5,450 nt of DNA from Candidatus Woesearchaeota archaeon (lineage in GTDB: Archaea; Nanobdellota; Nanobdellia; Woesearchaeales; JAGVZT01). Where the stretch lies: assembly GCA_019323665.1 (NCBI GenBank), contig JAHWHA010000058.1, forward strand, positions 1-5,450, in the 5' to 3' direction. Under the pieces are notes generated by a model. The model saw only the letters and a list, made by a program, of their open reading frames with translations, was not told the origin of the DNA and did no database searches. The translations under genes and the position numbers were made by a program. Positions 3,161 through 5,450 of the stretch are shown one piece after another (the stretch's first letter is position 1; every line of letters starts with the position of its first letter).

Positions 3161-5041
3161 TCAGACTCGTAAACCTGCCTCTATTCCTCTAGAAGCCTCT
3201 TCCCAGTATTCTTTTGCAGCTGACCATTTGCCCATCCTAAACTTTTCAACCCATTTTTTCAAGGCCTCATTGTGTTGGTCAGCAGTGAGCAGATCCTGTA
3301 AGTATTGCATAATCACATCAATAACACGCTCAGATTCCCAGAACCTTGATTTTTTATGCACTTCATCAATATTGTGCGCAAGTTGCTTGTGATGTTTGTA
3401 ATAGTCAATGTTCTGACCGTATAATGTGTTAATAAGCTCTGGCAGCACCTTCTCTGCCCAGCCTCTATGGAAACGGCACATTCCTGTGTTGTCTGAATAC
3501 AATTCCTTAATCATGCGTTCTGCTGAACTGATGCCAAGCTGATATGGCTCTTTGAAGTCTGTAGTGTAATCTTCAAAGTATTTTCCCTGAATAGGCATTG
3601 GCAGGAAGAAAGCAGGCACCCAATACTGGTTAGGAGCTATACAACCTTTGTCCCCATGAGGGGTGAAGAGCGCGTACTTAAGACTCTGTTTACCCTTTAA
3701 TCTGTCAAGCTCTTTTGCTGCCTCTCTTATACCGTATCTCAGGAATTTGCCCTCGTGCCTGAATACAAGCTCAATTATCTCAATCGCGCACTCTGCATTG
3801 TGCATCGAATCATTCACAACATCAAAATTTTCTAAATCCCATTTTGGCTGCCTCTTGATTCCAAAATCTTCTTTTGCAATAACACTATTATGGAGCAGCT
3901 CCATGAACCACGAGACAAGATTGCCAACTTGAATTGCATCAAACCCTTTGCTGTCTGCAAAATGGTTGAGTTTTTCAGCTGCCCTCTGATCAAAAACCCC
4001 ACAATTAGGACCAAGAGCCTCGTATGGTTCATAGTCTTTTTTGAAATGCCCTTTCAATTTTTTACACACAGCAGGACAAGGCTCACCGCAGTTTCTCTGG
4101 TTTTTTGGTTTGATTGTCTCTTCATTGAATTGCCTGAGATAATGCTCTTTTACCAGGCGGTAATAGATTTCAAGCCTCTTGTCCCTGTCAAGATAAACAG
4201 ATGACCAATTGAGATACGTAAGCCATTCTCTCAGTTTTGTGACGTTGCAGCCGAATGTGCCACCTGACTCAAGGCACGGGTCATAGCGGTATTTGACAGT
4301 CGCATCAGTTGCTGCAGCCATATACCTTTTCCCCATCACTTTTGTAAAAACCTGATTGATTTTATTCAAATCCCTAAGATGTCCATGGTTATGGTAGTCT
4401 CCGCCGTAGCTGATTGCCACAATGTTGTGCTGTTGCACCAGTTTTGAGCCAAATCCTCCTCTACCTGCCCAACAATCAGCTCCTGTTGGCACCCCTTTAA
4501 CATTTACAGAGCTTGCAAGGGCTCCTATGCTTGAGTTAACCGATGCTGGGCCTGCTACAATCACCCTGCAGCTATCACATATCTCTCTTGCATGGCATTC
4601 AGGGCAATGCTGCATAACATAGTCTTGCAGCGCATAAACTCCTTTGCGGCCGCTCTCCCATATCTTCTCAATATTCTCAACAGGCTCAAAATGAACAGCC
4701 ATGTGATTTGCATAATTTGTGATGCGTAAAATACAGTGCTGACTGAACTTGTTCTTGATAGCAACATAATTGACACCCAGACCAACAAACTTGAGTCCTG
4801 CTCCTCCCATGGTTGAAATGTAAAAGCTCTCCCAGATTGGACTCTTGTCTGTGATTATCAGCCTGTGAGTTCCTGGTAAAGGGCTTCCTGCTAATAAACC
4901 GATGCCCATGCAGAAGTAGTCTCCTTGCTGGTTCATGTGAAAACCGAAGTCAACTGGTCCGAGAATCTTCTCATCACGTATCTTTTTTACTTGCCACTGC
5001 TCTGTGTGAGCATCGATAATAAGTGCATTCTGCTCTATCAT
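3161..5041 (-). CDS. gor: Glyceraldehyde-3-phosphate:ferredoxin oxidoreductase (GAPOR)
   Basis: This 626-residue protein belongs to the aldehyde ferredoxin oxidoreductase family (tungsten or molybdenum bis-pterin plus [4Fe-4S]). It resembles the GAPOR branch as known from Pyrococcus: GPVDFG near 28-33, LPGTHRL and STMGGAG in the N-terminal half, AGRGG at 192-196, KYRYDP and SGGTFG near 250-264, CGEPCPAVC at 318-326, YEPYEALGP at 337-345 and MCRFHRGW at 521-528. The cluster ligands are C318, C322, C326 and C522, all present. GAPOR oxidises glyceraldehyde-3-phosphate to 3-phosphoglycerate and reduces ferredoxin, replacing GAPDH and phosphoglycerate kinase in sugar breakdown. It is cytoplasmic. 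Unusual is an extra CxxC-x5-CxxC (C146, C149, C155, C158) in the N-terminal half. The ATG at 5041 has AGAGG 4 nt upstream and a TATA box at 5076-5083. Its length is near the family norm of 600-650 residues. Confidence 0.93.
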   Translation of the reverse strand: MIEQNALIIDAHTEQWQVKKIRDEKILGPVDFGFHMNQQGDYFCMGIGLLAGSPLPGTHRLIITDKSPIWESFYISTMGGAGLKFVGLGVNYVAIKNKFSQHCILRITNYANHMAVHFEPVENIEKIWESGRKGVYALQDYVMQHCPECHAREICDSCRVIVAGPASVNSSIGALASSVNVKGVPTGADCWAGRGGFGSKLVQQHNIVAISYGGDYHNHGHLRDLNKINQVFTKVMGKRYMAAATDATVKYRYDPCLESGGTFGCNVTKLREWLTYLNWSSVYLDRDKRLEIYYRLVKEHYLRQFNEETIKPKNQRNCGEPCPAVCKKLKGHFKKDYEPYEALGPNCGVFDQRAAEKLNHFADSKGFDAIQVGNLVSWFMELLHNSVIAKEDFGIKRQPKWDLENFDVVNDSMHNAECAIEIIELVFRHEGKFLRYGIREAAKELDRLKGKQSLKYALFTPHGDKGCIAPNQYWVPAFFLPMPIQGKYFEDYTTDFKEPYQLGISSAERMIKELYSDNTGMCRFHRGWAEKVLPELINTLYGQNIDYYKHHKQLAHNIDEVHKKSRFWESERVIDVIMQYLQDLLTADQHNEALKKWVEKFRMGKWSAAKEYWEEASRGIEAGLRV

Positions 5042-5075
5042 TTTGCCTCTTTTTGATAATTCTCTGGAGTTTTGG

Positions 5076-5083
5076 TTTATATA
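5076..5083 (-). promoter_or_regulatory. TATA box and short leader of the GAPOR gene
   Basis: The minus strand reads TATATAAA, with A-rich sequence just upstream where a BRE would be. The expected start near 5054 gives a leader of about 13 nt that holds the Shine-Dalgarno AGAGG (5046-5050) 4 nt before the ATG. Confidence 0.6.
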
Positions 5084-5203
5084 GTTTTGGTTGAAAAAAC
5101 ATATCTGATTTCTTAATACAGATAGTCAATAGTGGCACTCGACTTTCCATGATTTTCAAATAAAAAAGGGATAAATATGCTATTAAAATTGGCAAATAAA
5201 CTA

Positions 5204-5226
5204 TTTTTACTTATAATAAGTAAAAA
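5204..5226. repeat. 23-bp perfect palindrome in the divergent promoter region
   Basis: The arms TTTTTACTTAT and ATAAGTAAAAA (11 bp each) are exact inverted repeats around a single A at 5215. The site ends 14 bp before the TATA box of the zinc-ribbon gene and lies 120 bp upstream of the GAPOR TATA box. A dimeric regulator site is the most natural reading. The rest of 5084-5240 is A/T-rich with nothing else recognisable. Confidence 0.75.
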
Positions 5227-5240
5227 ATTAAGGGAATTCC

Positions 5241-5247
5241 TATATAA
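5241..5247 (+). promoter_or_regulatory. TATA box of the zinc-ribbon gene
   Basis: TATATAA is centred about 39 nt before the ATG at 5283. It predicts a start near 5270 and a leader of about 13 nt carrying the Shine-Dalgarno-like GGTGG at 5273-5277, 5 nt before the ATG. Confidence 0.6.
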
Positions 5248-5282
5248 TGTAACGACTTACCAATACTCAATCGGTGGTAAAA

Positions 5283-5450
5283 ATGGAACTTAAAAAATTA
5301 TGTTGCCCTGGGTGTGGCGGAACACCCACAATAGATGAAGTTGATTCAGGATTGTTCAATTGTATGAGCTGCGGTAGTCTGCTGACTACAAGCGATTCAA
5401 AGTTATTAGAAGAAAGGCCGGTAGAAAGCTCTCTTGAAAAGAGGATTAGA
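5283..5450 (+). CDS. Zinc-ribbon protein, N-terminal part (runs off the window)
   Basis: Fifty-six codons are visible from the ATG at 5283 to the window edge, with no stop. The protein begins MELKKLCCPGCGGT and has a compact zinc ribbon: CPGC at residues 8-11 and CMSC at 27-30, that is CxxC-x15-CxxC, with another Cys at 7. A polar, Glu- and Lys-rich segment follows (residues 35-56). Such N-terminal ribbons front many archaeal proteins, from transcription factors to small membrane proteins, so the function cannot be told from this part. The gene is divergent from GAPOR across a 241-bp gap holding separate TATA boxes and a palindrome. GGTGG 5 nt upstream supports the start. Confidence 0.85.
   Translation, partial: MELKKLCCPGCGGTPTIDEVDSGLFNCMSCGSLLTTSDSKLLEERPVESSLEKRIR

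Noticed and set aside
3072..3392. Plus-strand reading frame of 106 codons
   Set aside because: It is antisense to the tRNA-Arg intron and the GAPOR C-terminus; GAPOR is clearly the coding strand.
3161..5041. Generic aldehyde:ferredoxin oxidoreductase (AOR) rather than GAPOR
   Set aside because: Segments such as CGEPCPAVCKK, KYRYDP with GGTFG, and CRFHRGW follow the GAPOR pattern rather than the AOR form with CxxCxxxC and AGLCLF.
4974..5195. Minus-strand reading frame of 73 codons overlapping the GAPOR start
   Set aside because: It is low-complexity, crosses the GAPOR promoter and starts in another frame with no Shine-Dalgarno; no sign of a real gene.

Overview
The window is archaeal. The evidence is three tRNA genes interrupted by introns with bulge-helix-bulge (BHB) splice motifs, A/T-rich TATA elements about 25-30 nt upstream of gene starts, no encoded CCA on the tRNAs, a DRG-type GTPase with a TGS domain, and a glyceraldehyde-3-phosphate:ferredoxin oxidoreductase (GAPOR). 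The many non-canonical tRNA introns recall Thermoproteales or some DPANN lineages. The exact lineage cannot be fixed from this sequence.

Layout: (1) 26-916 (+), an asparagine-synthase-type ATP-pyrophosphatase without a glutaminase domain. It ends base-to-base against the convergent gene (2) 917-2011 (-), a DRG/Rbg-family GTPase. (3) 2054-2143 (-), tRNA-Lys(CUU) with a 16-nt intron at 30/31. (4) 2210-2665 (-), a small unrecognised Cys-rich protein with its own TATA box and oligo-T terminator. (5) 2772-3113 (-), a tandem of tRNA-Arg(UCU) and tRNA-Cys(GCA) separated by 2 nt, each with two introns, so that 190 of 342 bases are intron. (6) 3161-5041 (-), GAPOR, the tungsten/molybdenum-pterin enzyme that oxidises glyceraldehyde-3-phosphate with ferredoxin. 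(7) 5042-5282, an A/T-rich divergent promoter region with a 23-bp palindrome. (8) From 5283 (+), the first 56 codons of a zinc-ribbon protein running off the window.

The main interest is the tRNA block. It holds five introns in three tRNA genes, four of them at non-canonical sites (30/31, 19/20 and twice 59/60). Four have a 4-bp central helix flanked by 3-nt bulges that predicts the cut sites, although the two T-loop helices can extend to 5 bp. Removing all five gives complete cloverleaves with the expected identity features, such as U73 on tRNA-Cys. The genome should therefore encode a splicing endonuclease of broad specificity. The protein genes look like ordinary housekeeping and metabolic functions: sugar oxidation to 3-phosphoglycerate with reduced ferredoxin, amide-type synthesis and ribosome-associated GTPase activity. 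They do not form an obvious single pathway; most have their own promoter.
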